This document shows, one piece after another, positions 17,177 to 26,115 of a stretch of 64,000 bases of DNA. The notes beneath the pieces were generated by a model. That model made no database searches, was not told where the DNA came from, and worked only from the letters and a program-made list of their open reading frames with translations. This DNA comes from Micromonospora lupini (GTDB taxonomy: Bacteria > Actinomycetota > Actinomycetes > Mycobacteriales > Micromonosporaceae). The translations under genes were made by a program, and so were the position numbers. The stretch spans positions 1,178,001 through 1,242,000 of the forward strand of contig NZ_JAPENL010000001.1 in the NCBI RefSeq assembly GCF_026342015.1, given 5' to 3'. How positions within the stretch are numbered: position 1 is the stretch's first letter; each line of letters opens with the position of its first letter.

Positions 17177-17988
17177 GCAATGCCCTTCCCGGCGTCGCAC
17201 CGCGCCGACGGGGGCGGGTGCCCGCGGCGTTGCTGATCCCAGCCGGGCTGGGCCTGCTCTTCCTCGTCCTGCCGCTGGCCGGGCTGGTGGTCCGGGCACC
17301 GTGGACGACGCTGCCGCAGCGGCTCACCGCGCCGGGGGCGCTGACCGCGCTGCGGCTGTCGGTGCAGACCGCGACCCTGGCCACCCTGTTCTGCCTGCTG
17401 CTCGGCGTGCCGCTGGCCTGGCTGCTGGCCCGGGTCGAGTTCCCCGGCCGCCGGCTGGTCCGCGCCCTGGTCACCGTGCCGCTGGTGCTGCCACCGGTGG
17501 TCGGCGGCGTGGCGCTGCTGCTGGTCTTCGGCCGGCGCGGGCTGCTCGGCGGTTGGCTCGACGCCACGTTCGGCGTCACCCTGCCGTTCACGACCGCGGG
17601 CGTGGTGCTGGCCGAGGCGTTCGTCGCCATGCCGTTCCTCGTCATCGCCGTGGAGGGTGCGCTGCGTGCCGCCGACAACCGCTATGAGGAGGCCGCCGCG
17701 ACGCTCGGCGCCGGGCGGTGGACCACCTTCACCCACGTCACCCTGCCCCTGGTGACACCGGGACTGGCCGCCGGGGCGGTGCTGTGCTGGGCGCGGGCGC
17801 TCGGCGAGTTCGGCGCCACCATCACCTTCGCCGGCAACTATCCCGGGCGTACGCAGACGATGCCGCTGGCCGTCTACCTGGCTCTGGAGACCGACCTGGA
17901 GTCCGCGATCGTGCTCAGCCTGGTGCTGCTGATCGTCTCGGTGGGCATCCTGGCCGCGCTGCGGGACCGCTGGATGGCCAGCCCGTGA
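17173..17988 (+). CDS. modB: Molybdate ABC transporter permease ModB
   Basis: A 271-residue permease with about six membrane segments. The EAA loop (EEAAATLGAGRWTTFTHVTLP, about residues 175-195) and the late GEFGATITFAGNYPGRTQTMPLAVY segment are characteristic of ModB/CysT-type permeases; the latter is the ModB family signature. The GTG start overlaps the modA stop, and the stop overlaps modC by GTGA, giving a four-gene translationally coupled operon. Confidence 0.94.
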   Translation: MSNALPGVAPRRRGRVPAALLIPAGLGLLFLVLPLAGLVVRAPWTTLPQRLTAPGALTALRLSVQTATLATLFCLLLGVPLAWLLARVEFPGRRLVRALVTVPLVLPPVVGGVALLLVFGRRGLLGGWLDATFGVTLPFTTAGVVLAEAFVAMPFLVIAVEGALRAADNRYEEAAATLGAGRWTTFTHVTLPLVTPGLAAGAVLCWARALGEFGATITFAGNYPGRTQTMPLAVYLALETDLESAIVLSLVLLIVSVGILAALRDRWMASP

Positions 17989-19121
17989 CCGGCGAGACCG
18001 GACCCGCGCCGCTGGACGACGAGGCCGGACCCGCGCCGCTGGACGACGAGGCCGGACCCGCGCCGCTGCTCGACGCCCGGCTCGTCGTCGATCGGGGCGC
18101 CTTCCGACTTGACGTGCCCCTGCGGGTCGCGTCCGGCGAGGTCGTCGCGCTGCTCGGGCCGAACGGCGCCGGCAAGACCACCGCGTTACGCGCGCTGGCC
18201 GGGCTGCACCCGCTCACCGCCGGGCACGTCACCCTCGGCGGCGTCGACCTGGATCGGCCGGCGGGCCGGAGCTGGGTGCCCACCGAGCGCCGGCCGATCG
18301 GCGTGGTCTTCCAGGACTACCTGCTCTTCCCGCACCTCGACGCGCTGGACAACGTGGCCTTCGGGCCGCGCCGCCACGGCGTCGACAGGCGGGCGGCGCG
18401 GGCCACGGCCCGCGACTGGCTCGACCGGGTGGGCCTGGCCGGCCAGGCGCACCGCCGGCCCCGGCAGCTCTCCGGCGGGCAGGCGCAACGCGTGGCGCTG
18501 GCCCGCGCGCTTGCCGTCGGGCCGTCGCTGCTGCTGCTCGACGAGCCGCTCGCCGCCCTGGACGCCCGCACCCGACTGGACACCCGTGCGGAGCTGCACC
18601 GCCACCTGACCGCCCACCCGGGCGCCACGGTGCTCGTCACCCACGATCCGCTGGACGCGTTGGCGCTTGCCGACCGCCTGGTCATCGTCGAGGGTGGGCG
18701 GGTGGTGCAGGAGGGCGACGGCCCGAGCGTCACGGCCCGCCCGCGCACCGACTACGTGGCCCGCCTGGTCGGGCTGAACCTCTATCGGGGCCGGGCCGAG
18801 GGTCACGGGGTACGCGTCGCGCCGGAGTTGACCCTCAGCGTGGCCGACCGGCTCGACGGGGACGCGTTCGTCGCGTTCCGCCCGGCGGCGGTGGCCCTGC
18901 ACCCGTCCCGGCCGGACGGCAGCCCTCGCAACACCTGGGCGGGCACGGTGGCCGGCGTGCAGCGCCACGGCGACAACGTGCGCGTGCAGGTGGACGGGCC
19001 GATCGGCGTGGCCGCCGACGTCACGCCGGCCGCCGCGGCGCACCTGCGGCTGATCCCCGGCCAGCGGGTCTGGGTGGCGGTCAAGGCGACCGAGACCCAC
19101 GCCTACCCGGCCGCGACCTGA
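17985..19121 (+). CDS. modC: Molybdate ABC transporter ATPase ModC
   Basis: A 378-residue ATPase. After an acidic repeated N-terminus come Walker A GPNGAGKTTALRAL, the Q-loop in VVFQDYLLFPHLDALDN, signature LSGGQAQRVALARAL, Walker B LLLLDEPLAALD and the switch His in LVTHD. The C-terminal third holds TOBE/Mop-like beta strands (FRPAAVALHPSRPDG, GTVAGVQRHGDNVRVQVDG) that can bind molybdate and regulate transport. The GTG at 17985 is fixed by the GTGA overlap with modB. The first 30 residues (GPAPLDDEA repeated) are unusual for the family and come from a DNA tandem repeat. Confidence 0.93.
   Translation: MTGETGPAPLDDEAGPAPLDDEAGPAPLLDARLVVDRGAFRLDVPLRVASGEVVALLGPNGAGKTTALRALAGLHPLTAGHVTLGGVDLDRPAGRSWVPTERRPIGVVFQDYLLFPHLDALDNVAFGPRRHGVDRRAARATARDWLDRVGLAGQAHRRPRQLSGGQAQRVALARALAVGPSLLLLDEPLAALDARTRLDTRAELHRHLTAHPGATVLVTHDPLDALALADRLVIVEGGRVVQEGDGPSVTARPRTDYVARLVGLNLYRGRAEGHGVRVAPELTLSVADRLDGDAFVAFRPAAVALHPSRPDGSPRNTWAGTVAGVQRHGDNVRVQVDGPIGVAADVTPAAAAHLRLIPGQRVWVAVKATETHAYPAAT
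18000..18074 (+). repeat. 27-bp in-frame tandem repeat in modC (2.8 copies)
   Basis: Two identical 27-bp units (18000-18026, 18027-18053) and a third partial one (18054-18074) encode GPAPLDDEA, GPAPLDDEA, GPAPLLDA. The multiple-of-three length keeps the frame. Such minisatellites change copy number by slippage, so strains may differ in ModC N-terminal length. Confidence 0.9.
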
Positions 19122-19228
19122 CGCCTGCACGGCGCGAGCGCTCGGGGTCCGCCGCCTGCGCGGCTCGTGCCGAGACGGCGGCGAAGGCCGAGGCGAAGGC
19201 GGCTCGGGCGGCCGGCGACGAGCGGGGG

Positions 19229-19642
19229 TCAGTCGGTGAGCAGGTCGGCGTGCGCGGCGCGCAGCCGGGACAGGGCCGGGTCGCTGCCCGGAACGACGCG
19301 GCGGTCCAGCTCGGCCCACACCTCGGCGAGCGCCGCGCGGACCGCTGCCAGCTCGGCGGCGTGTCGCTGGCCGCTGCGCCGGTGCTGCTCCTCGAGGCGG
19401 CGGGCCCAACCGGCGGTGACCGCGGCGAGCCGGTCGGCGTCGGCGCGGGCCTGCGCGCCACTGCGGGCCGCGGCGGCGGGGACGATCGCGGCGACCGGGC
19501 GGGGATCGCCGTCGCGGGTGACGACTGTGACGGCGTCGGTCAGCTCGGCCAGCGCGACGAGCTGGCTGAACCGGGTGCGCGCCTCACGCAGCGGCACGGA
19601 ACGCGGCGGGTCGGAATGCGGGGTGAGCGCGGGGACGGCCAT
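19229..19642 (-). CDS. Phd/YefM antitoxin-like protein with helical extension (orphan)
   Basis: A 137-residue protein. Residues 14-55 (RSVPLREARTRFSQLVALAELTDAVTVVTRDGDPRPVAAIVP) match the Phd/YefM fold in which an N-terminal DNA-binding strand-helix unit is followed by a beta hairpin. Residues 58-137 are Ala/Arg/Glu-rich and probably helical or coiled coil. A normal Phd antitoxin is 75-90 residues with a toxin gene beside it; no toxin gene is adjacent here. It may be a solitary regulator. The start ATG has no strong Shine-Dalgarno. Confidence 0.7.
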   Translation of the reverse strand: MAVPALTPHSDPPRSVPLREARTRFSQLVALAELTDAVTVVTRDGDPRPVAAIVPAAAARSGAQARADADRLAAVTAGWARRLEEQHRRSGQRHAAELAAVRAALAEVWAELDRRVVPGSDPALSRLRAAHADLLTD

Positions 19643-19702
19643 GAATGCATGGTGCCGCCGGGGTACGACAGAAATCCGCAGTCGTCAGTGGACGGTGAGC
19701 GG

Positions 19703-20257
19703 CTACGGCGTGGGCTGGGCCAGCCACTCGTCGGCCAGCACCGACCAGACCTCCAGGTCGACGCGCCCGCGCGGGCTCGGGTAGAGCTGACGCAGGGTGC
19801 CGTCGTGGCGCAGGCCGAGCCGACGGGCCAGGGCGATGCTGCGGGTGTTCGCCGCGTTGGTGCGCCACTCGACGCGCTTGATGCCGCGCTCGCGGACCGC
19901 CCAGTCGACGATCCGGCGCACGGCGGGAGCGATCATGCCCCGGCCCTGCGCCGCCGGTTCCAGCCAGCAGCCGACCTCGCAGACGCCGAGCGTGACGTCG
20001 AACGAGACGAACATGACCCCGCCGACAAGGGTGCCGTGCCACCACAGCCCCCAGATGCCGCCCGCGTCGGTGGCCCAGCGGTCGGCGTAGCGCTGCAACA
20101 CCGCGCGGGCCGACGGCAGGTCCGTGGCGACGAAGGACGGCGACACCCAGGGGCGGATGTGCTCGCGGGCCCGGTCCAGGTGGGCGAGGAACTCCTCGGC
20201 CCGCCACGGGTCCAGCGGGCGCAGCTCGACGTCCTCGGTCAGCGGCAGGGCGAACAC
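19703..20257 (-). CDS. GNAT acetyltransferase, RimJ/RimL type
   Basis: A 184-residue N-acetyltransferase (Acetyltransf_3 group). VELRPLDPWRAEEFLAHLDRAREHIRPWV starts the domain; EVGCWLEPAAQGRGMIAPAVRRIVDWA is motif A with the acetyl-CoA loop (QGRGM), and IKRVEWRTNAANTRSIALARRLGLRHDGTLR is motif B. Relatives acetylate the N-terminus of ribosomal proteins or small amines. The GTG at 20257 follows GGGGGAGG at four to five bases, a better start than the GTG-less upstream extension to 20308. No functional partner is indicated. Confidence 0.88.
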   Translation of the reverse strand: MFALPLTEDVELRPLDPWRAEEFLAHLDRAREHIRPWVSPSFVATDLPSARAVLQRYADRWATDAGGIWGLWWHGTLVGGVMFVSFDVTLGVCEVGCWLEPAAQGRGMIAPAVRRIVDWAVRERGIKRVEWRTNAANTRSIALARRLGLRHDGTLRQLYPSPRGRVDLEVWSVLADEWLAQPTP

Positions 20258-20324
20258 CGGGCCTCCCCCGACGGTTGGGTCCCACGACGACGGGTAGCAG
20301 GCTCGCACAGGTCCGCCGGTCCCA

Positions 20325-21590
20325 TCAAATGATCATGTGGGTCCAGTAGGTGAGCCAGAGCACGAACAGCGCCCCCTGCACGACGGCGAGGGCCGCCGTC
20401 AGCCACACGTCGACACCGGCGCGACGAGCCCAGCGGGCCAGCACCAGCGCCACCGGGAACGCGGCGAGCAGGTAGCGCAGCAGGCTCTTGTAGACCGCCG
20501 GGCCCATCGACAGCGGCACCGCCACCATGAGCACGCCGTAGACCAGGTACGGCAGTTCCCGGCGGCGGAACCCGGCGACAAGCACGGCCAGCACGATCAG
20601 CGCGAAGAGCACCCGTCCGGCGTCGCGCGGCTCCCCGGCCAGACCGTCCAGCAGCACCGGCACCGGGTTCTGCACCTTGATCCCCCACCCGACCTGTTGG
20701 GCGTGCTGGTAGGCGAACCAGTCCCCGCCCCGCCACCGGCAGAACGCCATGAAGGTGAGCCATCCGGCGGGCAGCAGCAGCAACGGCCAGCCGATCCGCA
20801 GGTAGCCGAGCAGGGCGCGTGGGCCGAGCTGCCAGTCGTGCTGGCGCAGCAGCACCAGAGCCAGCGGCAGCGCGACGAGCAGCCCGACCGACCGGCTCAT
20901 CGCCAGGAAGTACCCGAGCACGCCGACAAGCAGCCACCGACGCCGCTCGGCGTAGAAGAACGCGGCCAGCGCGAGGCAGACGAACAGTGACTCGGTAAGC
21001 GCGGCCTGGAACAGGAAGGCAGTCGGCAGCAGCACCAGGTAGCGGGTGAAGCGGCGGGCCGCGTCGGCGTCGCCGAGCAGCAGCTCGGCCAGCCGGTAGC
21101 CGTACCCGAGGGCACCCAGGAACGCGACGTTGCTGATCAGCAGCAGGGCCAGCGCGTTGTCGCCGCCGAGCAGCGCGCCGACCGGCCGGGCCAGGAACGG
21201 GTAGAGCAGTGGGAAGCCGAAGTCCCCCCACGGCCGCCCGGTCAGCGGCAGCTCACTCAGCCGCAGGTAGAGCAGCGCGTCCCAGGCGAACCAGAAGGAG
21301 ATCCACCGGTGGCCGGAGACCTCCCGCTGCTGCGCCCACATCAGCGCCTCGTCCGGCGGCGGCGCACCCGGGATGCCGTCCCAGGCGTGCAGGACCAGCA
21401 GGCCGAGCAGGGTCAGCAACAGCTTCGCGCCGAGAAAGAGCCCGATGAGGTACGGCCAGGGCGTCGGCACGCGGCGGGCCAGCCGCGCGCCGGCGTCGGC
21501 CGCCCCGGCGAGCCGGGCCGCCACCGCCACCACGGCGGGCCGGGCAGCCAGCATGGCCGCGTGCCGCCGGCCGCTTCGCCACCGGTGCAT
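20325..21590 (-). CDS. Polytopic mannosyltransferase-like membrane protein (PIG-V / GT-C type)
   Basis: A 421-residue protein with about ten hydrophobic segments. After the first helix (YLIGLFLGAKLLLTLLGLLVL) there is a large loop with the W-x-x-W-D-x-x-x-Y-L-x-L pattern (WISFWFAWDALLYLRLSELP), typical of GT-C enzymes of the PIG-V family that use polyprenyl-phosphate mannose. FPLLYPFLARPVGALLG and TESLFVCLALAAFFYAERRRW are also seen in this family. The ATG at 21590 has GGGGGAG eight bases before it. It is divergent from the FAD oxidoreductase gene, which may share a cell-envelope role. Confidence 0.8.
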   Translation of the reverse strand: MHRWRSGRRHAAMLAARPAVVAVAARLAGAADAGARLARRVPTPWPYLIGLFLGAKLLLTLLGLLVLHAWDGIPGAPPPDEALMWAQQREVSGHRWISFWFAWDALLYLRLSELPLTGRPWGDFGFPLLYPFLARPVGALLGGDNALALLLISNVAFLGALGYGYRLAELLLGDADAARRFTRYLVLLPTAFLFQAALTESLFVCLALAAFFYAERRRWLLVGVLGYFLAMSRSVGLLVALPLALVLLRQHDWQLGPRALLGYLRIGWPLLLLPAGWLTFMAFCRWRGGDWFAYQHAQQVGWGIKVQNPVPVLLDGLAGEPRDAGRVLFALIVLAVLVAGFRRRELPYLVYGVLMVAVPLSMGPAVYKSLLRYLLAAFPVALVLARWARRAGVDVWLTAALAVVQGALFVLWLTYWTHMII

Positions 21591-21760
21591 CCGCCCCGCT
21601 CCCCCGGTCCGCCGACCCACCCGCCGCGTGAGGGTGCCGCCCCTTTCGTTGTACGCCCCGACGCGCCCCTGCGAAGCGAAACGACCACGACCAGCGAGGT
21701 GACATCCCGGTCATAACGGGTACGCGCCGCGCCTCACCCATCGGCAGAAGGTACGGGGGC

Positions 21761-23317
21761 ATGAGCGAGCAGCACGGCACGGTGGTCATCGGCGCGGGGC
21801 CGGCGGGTCTCACGGCCGCGTACGAGCTGCTCCGGCACGGGCGGCCGGTCCGGGTCTTCGAGGCCGACGAGGTGGTCGGGGGAATCAGCCGGACCGTGGA
21901 GCGCGACGGGTGGCGCTTCGACATCGGCGGGCACCGGTTCTTCACCAAGGTGCCCCGGGTGGAGGCGTTCTGGCACGAGATCCTGCCGGACGAGGACTTC
22001 CTGACCCGACCCCGGATGAGCCGGATCTTCTACCGGGGCGCCCTGTTCAACTACCCGTTGAGCGCGACGAACGCGCTGCGCAACCTGGGACTGCCGGAGG
22101 CGGTGCGCTGCCTGGGCTCGTACGCCCGCGCTCGCCTGCGCCCGCCGAAGGACCAGTCGCACTTCGAGGGCTGGGTGTCGGCCCGGTTCGGCTGGCGGCT
22201 GTACTCGATCTTCTTCAAGACGTACACCGAGAAGGTCTGGGGCATGCCGGCGGATCGCCTGCAGGCCGACTGGGCCGCGCAGCGGATCAAGAACCTGTCG
22301 CTTGCCACGGCCATCCGCAACGCGGTGCTGCCCCGACGCCGCCGCACCGACGTGACGAGCCTGATCGAGGAGTTCCAGTACCCGAAGTACGGGCCCGGGA
22401 TGATGTGGGAACGTTGCGCCGAGCAGGTGCGCCAGCGCGGCGGCGAGGTGTCGACAGGCGCCTGGGTGACCGCCGTGCACCGCGACCCGAAACGACGGCG
22501 GGCGATAAGCGTGACGCTCAACGGCGCGGGCGGGCAGCGCACCGAGCCGGCCGACGACGTGATCTCCTCGATGCCGATCTCGGAGCTGGTCGCCGCGCTG
22601 CGCCCGCCGGCGCCCCCGGAGGTGCTGGCCTGTGCCGCCGACCTGCGCTACCGCGACTTCCTGACGGTGGCGCTCGTGGTGCCGGCCGAGTTCTCGTTCC
22701 CCGACAACTGGATCTACGTGCACGACCCGGCGGTGCGGGTGGGCCGGATCCAGAACTTCGGCTCCTGGTCGCCGTACCTCGTCAAGGACGGTCGCACCTG
22801 CCTGGGCCTGGAGTACTTCGTGTTCGAGGACGACGAGATGTGGCGTACCCCGGATGTCGGCCTCGTGGCCCTCGCCACCGCGGAGCTGGAGCGGTTGGGG
22901 TTGGTCCGCCCCGGCGTGGTGGAGGCCGGCCACGTCGTGCGCATGCCCAAGGCCTACCCGGTGTACGACGAGCGCTACCAGCACAACGTGGACGTGATCA
23001 GGGCCTGGCTGGCCGAGGCCGTGCCGAACGTGCACCCGGTGGGACGCAACGGCATGCACCGCTACAACAACCAGGACCACTCGATGCTGACCGCGATGCT
23101 CACCGTCGAGAACATCGCCACAGGCAGTACGCACGACGTCTGGTCGGTGAACGTGGAGCAGGACTACCACGAGCAGTCGACCGGGAACGGTGGACGGGGC
23201 ACGGGCCGCGACGCGCCGGTGCTGCCCCGCCGGATCATCACCGCCCCGATCGCCGCTGCGGAGGGTGCCCGCGCAGCCGGCGACGGTGGCCGATCCGCGC
23301 AGGCGCCGTTGGTCTGA
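21761..23317 (+). CDS. NAD(P)/FAD-dependent oxidoreductase of the amine oxidase / protoporphyrinogen oxidase-like group
   Basis: A 518-residue flavoprotein. [21 protein letters not shown] with a downstream acidic residue ([15 protein letters not shown]) is the N-terminal Rossmann FAD site, and IGGHRFFTK follows. [21 protein letters not shown] and [19 protein letters not shown] are found in the group related to UDP-galactopyranose mutase that sits beside polyprenyl-sugar genes. The C-terminal [22 protein letters not shown] closes the flavin site. The reaction is unknown. Residues after 480 are low-complexity. It is divergent from a mannosyltransferase-like gene. Confidence 0.85.
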   Translation: MSEQHGTVVIGAGPAGLTAAYELLRHGRPVRVFEADEVVGGISRTVERDGWRFDIGGHRFFTKVPRVEAFWHEILPDEDFLTRPRMSRIFYRGALFNYPLSATNALRNLGLPEAVRCLGSYARARLRPPKDQSHFEGWVSARFGWRLYSIFFKTYTEKVWGMPADRLQADWAAQRIKNLSLATAIRNAVLPRRRRTDVTSLIEEFQYPKYGPGMMWERCAEQVRQRGGEVSTGAWVTAVHRDPKRRRAISVTLNGAGGQRTEPADDVISSMPISELVAALRPPAPPEVLACAADLRYRDFLTVALVVPAEFSFPDNWIYVHDPAVRVGRIQNFGSWSPYLVKDGRTCLGLEYFVFEDDEMWRTPDVGLVALATAELERLGLVRPGVVEAGHVVRMPKAYPVYDERYQHNVDVIRAWLAEAVPNVHPVGRNGMHRYNNQDHSMLTAMLTVENIATGSTHDVWSVNVEQDYHEQSTGNGGRGTGRDAPVLPRRIITAPIAAAEGARAAGDGGRSAQAPLV

Positions 23318-23358
23318 CGCGCCGGTGCACAGCGCTACGGATCGGGCAGGATGACGGC

Positions 23359-24375
23359 GTGCTGAACCCCGTCACCCTCCGGTCGATCCTGCCCGATGAC
23401 GAGTCGCTCGTGGAGCGGCTGTGGCAGCTGTACCGGCACGACCTGTCCGAGTTCCGCGGCTCGCTGCCGGACGACGAGGGCCTGTTCACCCGTGGCCGCT
23501 TGCCGACCTACCGCACCGACCCGAACAGCTCTGGCTACCTCATCTGCCGGGGCGGGCGGCCCGTGGGCTTCGCGTTCGTCTCCGGCGTGGAGATCCAGCC
23601 GCTGCGCATCGCCGAGTTCTTCGTCGTGCGAGCCGTACGCCGCTCGGGTGTGGGTCGTCTTGCCGCCCGGCAACTCCTCACCAGGCACCCGGGCGCCTGG
23701 GAGATTCCCTTTCAGGAGGAGAACCCTGGCGCCGCCCGCTTCTGGCGCCGGCTCGCCGTCGAGGTCTGCCCGAAGGGCCACCGCGAGGAACGGCGTGCCG
23801 TACCCGGCAAGCCGCACATCCCCGCGGACACGTGGCTACTGCTAGACGACGTCGAGGTGCCCGACGACGGCGAGCCTCGGCGCGTGGATGACGACCTTCT
23901 TCGCCGACTTCGCACCGAGCAGGCGCGGGCACTGCTCGACGACGCCGACCCGCACCTCGCGGTGATGCTGGCCTGCGACCTGCTGGTGGCAGGCGTCGAC
24001 GGCGACGCCGTGGTGGCGCTCGCGTCCGAGTCAGCTCGGACACTGCCCGCGCACGAAGCGAATCGGCGACTCGCGGCGGTCACCGACGAACTCGGACTCC
24101 CGGAGCCGGACCTGCCCACCGCGGTGGCGCTTGTCGCGGCCGACACCTGCGAGCGGATCCTCGATCGCAGCATCGCCGCCGAGGTGGGTACGCACGGCCT
24201 CTACGTGGTGGGATACGAGGGCAGCCCGCTGCACGACCTGCTCCCGACGGTCGCCGCCCTGGCCGCGCATCTCGAAGACGACCTCGGTGGACGGGCCGAC
24301 GACGACCTACGGGCCCGGCTCGCCGCGCTGGCCCAGACCATCCTGGCCCGCCTGACACCCGGCAATCAGGAGTGA
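23359..24375 (+). CDS. GNAT acetyltransferase with an uncharacterised C-terminal domain
   Basis: A 338-residue protein. Residues 1-150 are a GNAT fold: VTLRSILPDDESLVERLWQLY, GGRPVGFAFVSG, AEFFVVRAVRRSGVGRLAARQLL (acetyl-CoA loop RRSGVG) and NPGAARFWRRLA. The remaining 180 residues (VDDDLLRRLRTEQARALLDD ... LARLTPGNQE) are helical and I do not recognise them; they resemble a separate domain of unknown function. The GTG is placed six bases after a CAGGAT -10-like element. An alternative is that the C-terminal half reflects an old gene fusion. Confidence 0.8.
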   Translation: MLNPVTLRSILPDDESLVERLWQLYRHDLSEFRGSLPDDEGLFTRGRLPTYRTDPNSSGYLICRGGRPVGFAFVSGVEIQPLRIAEFFVVRAVRRSGVGRLAARQLLTRHPGAWEIPFQEENPGAARFWRRLAVEVCPKGHREERRAVPGKPHIPADTWLLLDDVEVPDDGEPRRVDDDLLRRLRTEQARALLDDADPHLAVMLACDLLVAGVDGDAVVALASESARTLPAHEANRRLAAVTDELGLPEPDLPTAVALVAADTCERILDRSIAAEVGTHGLYVVGYEGSPLHDLLPTVAALAAHLEDDLGGRADDDLRARLAALAQTILARLTPGNQE

Positions 24376-24412
24376 ACCTGTCCTGCCTGCGAGCCCGGGC
24401 GGGAGCCCAGCA

Positions 24413-24838
24413 TCAGATCGGGCCGCTGGTGTAGATCTCCGTGCTGCTCTCGTTGCCGATGAACGGGTTGTTGACGGCCCACAGCAGGCCCTCGTCGTAC
24501 TCCGGCACGTCGAAGTTGCACAGGACCCAGCCGGCGTCCGCTCCGCTGCTGTTGATGCACTGCCGACTCCAGTCCGGTCCCTGGATCGTGCCGGCGGCGG
24601 ACGCGCCGTTCGCCTTGGTGTCCTTCACCCAGACCCGGTCTCCGTACGCGGCGAAGCACGCCTTCGCACCTGTCGTCGACACGCACCACACATCGACACC
24701 GTTGGCCGCCGGTGGCGCACCGCTGGGCGTACCCGTGGTCGCCGACGCCGCCGAGGCGGTGCCGACCAGAACGAGGGCCACTGTCGTCGGCACCATGATC
24801 AGCGCACCGACCCGTCGTGCATTCGGCTTCCTACGCAT
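24413..24838 (-). CDS. Small secreted protein of unknown function
   Basis: A 141-residue protein with a classical signal peptide: MRRKPNARR, a hydrophobic core (VGALIMVPTTVALVLVGTASA) and a likely cleavage after ASA or SAT near residue 33. The mature part has four Cys (VWCVSTTGAKACF, RQCINSS, WVLCNFD), probably two disulfides, and many Trp/Tyr residues. GACFAAYGDRVWVKD-type segments appear in small secreted actinomycete proteins with beta-sheet folds. The function is unknown. The start has GGGAG nine bases before it; the gene is alone and convergent with the GNAT gene. Confidence 0.75.
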   Translation of the reverse strand: MRRKPNARRVGALIMVPTTVALVLVGTASAASATTGTPSGAPPAANGVDVWCVSTTGAKACFAAYGDRVWVKDTKANGASAAGTIQGPDWSRQCINSSGADAGWVLCNFDVPEYDEGLLWAVNNPFIGNESSTEIYTSGPI

Positions 24839-25003
24839 CCGCGTCAACTCCCAGCGTTCACCATGATCGTCATTCCGGTGGACGACGGTAGCAGCCGGCT
24901 TGCCGCTGCACGAAGCCGATGTGGACGGTGGCCCATCATGGGCCTGCCACCGACCAGGCTCTGCGTCGCGGCACGACGCCAGCGGCACGACTACGATCCC
25001 CTC

Positions 25004-25957
25004 GTGATCGAGGATCTGATCAGACGGGCCGCCGTCGAGGACGACGACGCGATCGAGGAGCTGTCCACGATCGCGGACGCCGACCCCGCACGGCTGACGC
25101 CGCATCTGGGTCGCCTGCTCGACCTCGACGTGCTGTGTCCGGCAAAGCTGTACCGCGCGGCGGATGCCGACCTGGTCCGCCGGGTCATCGAGCAGATCGA
25201 CGGCGGCCAGACACCCGATCAGCTGAACGACCTGCTCATGATCCTGGCGCACAGTGCTCACCCGTCCGCCGAGAGCGCCCTGCGTCGCTTGTCGACGCAG
25301 CCGCCGGCCGGTTCGGACGAGCTGTACGTCAATCCGCTCCGCTACGCCCACGAGGGCGGCTGGGCGGTCGGCTCGGACGGCCGGCGACGGGACCTGTGCG
25401 GGGACACCGCGTACCGGTGGATCATGCGCGAAGCAGCGCCACACGCCGATCGGCCCGGCTGCCCTTGGTGTGCCTCGCCGCTGTGGGTTGCCGCGGACCT
25501 CGACACCACTGATGCCGACATCGCTGCCGCGCTTGCCCACACGGGGTGGTCCGGGCGGTTGGTGATCGAGACCTGCCACTTCTGCGCCTGCTACACGACG
25601 TTGTACAGCCACGTCACTCCGGCCGGTGGGACCACCTGGTGGGCCGGCAACACCCGCCCGGACTACCTGCCGGATGCCGACGAACCGGAGGACCCCCCGA
25701 CGCTGGCGCCGGTCGTCGGAGAGGCTTTGGCGAGCCCGTATCAGGTCAGCGCCTGGAACCAGGGCGGATCGACGCTTGGCGGTTGGCCAGAGTGGATCCA
25801 GGACGCCGAGCACGCCGACTGCCCCGGTTGTGGCGAACCGATGGACTACGTGGGTCTGATCGCCGGCGCGGACCTGGACGACTACGGCGAGGGCGCCTAC
25901 TACCTGCACCTGCACCAGCCGTGCGGGTTCGCCGGAGTGAACTACCAGCAGAGCTGA
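25004..25957 (+). CDS. Hypothetical protein with CxxC pairs
   Basis: A 317-residue cytoplasmic protein not assigned to a known enzyme. The N-terminal 100 residues are helical (VIEDLIRRAAVEDDDAIEELS). The rest contains CPWCASPLW, CHFCACYTTLY and CPGCGEPMDYVG, which look like zinc-binding pairs, and LGGWPEWIQDAEHADCPGC, which recalls the end of YwqG/DUF1963-like proteins. The GTG at 25004 is chosen because TACGAT lies six bases before it (leaderless); an upstream ATG at 24863 would add 47 residues of low-quality sequence. Confidence 0.7.
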   Translation: MIEDLIRRAAVEDDDAIEELSTIADADPARLTPHLGRLLDLDVLCPAKLYRAADADLVRRVIEQIDGGQTPDQLNDLLMILAHSAHPSAESALRRLSTQPPAGSDELYVNPLRYAHEGGWAVGSDGRRRDLCGDTAYRWIMREAAPHADRPGCPWCASPLWVAADLDTTDADIAAALAHTGWSGRLVIETCHFCACYTTLYSHVTPAGGTTWWAGNTRPDYLPDADEPEDPPTLAPVVGEALASPYQVSAWNQGGSTLGGWPEWIQDAEHADCPGCGEPMDYVGLIAGADLDDYGEGAYYLHLHQPCGFAGVNYQQS

Positions 25958-26115
25958 CCCGTCGAAAGGGTCCCACGACTCAGAACCACGTCCATGGGCG
26001 GACCCGCCGTCCGCGTAGGCGCGCGACGCGGGTGGAGTAAGAGCTCTCTCCAGTCCCCGTCGAGAGCAGTTGAAGGCAGGAGGCGGCGGTGTTTGTCTGG
26101 GCGTAGGTTCACCGG

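Noticed and set aside
19703..20308. Upstream start at 20308 for the RimJ/L acetyltransferase
   Set aside because: The GTG at 20257 has a much better Shine-Dalgarno, and the extra residues are not part of the fold.
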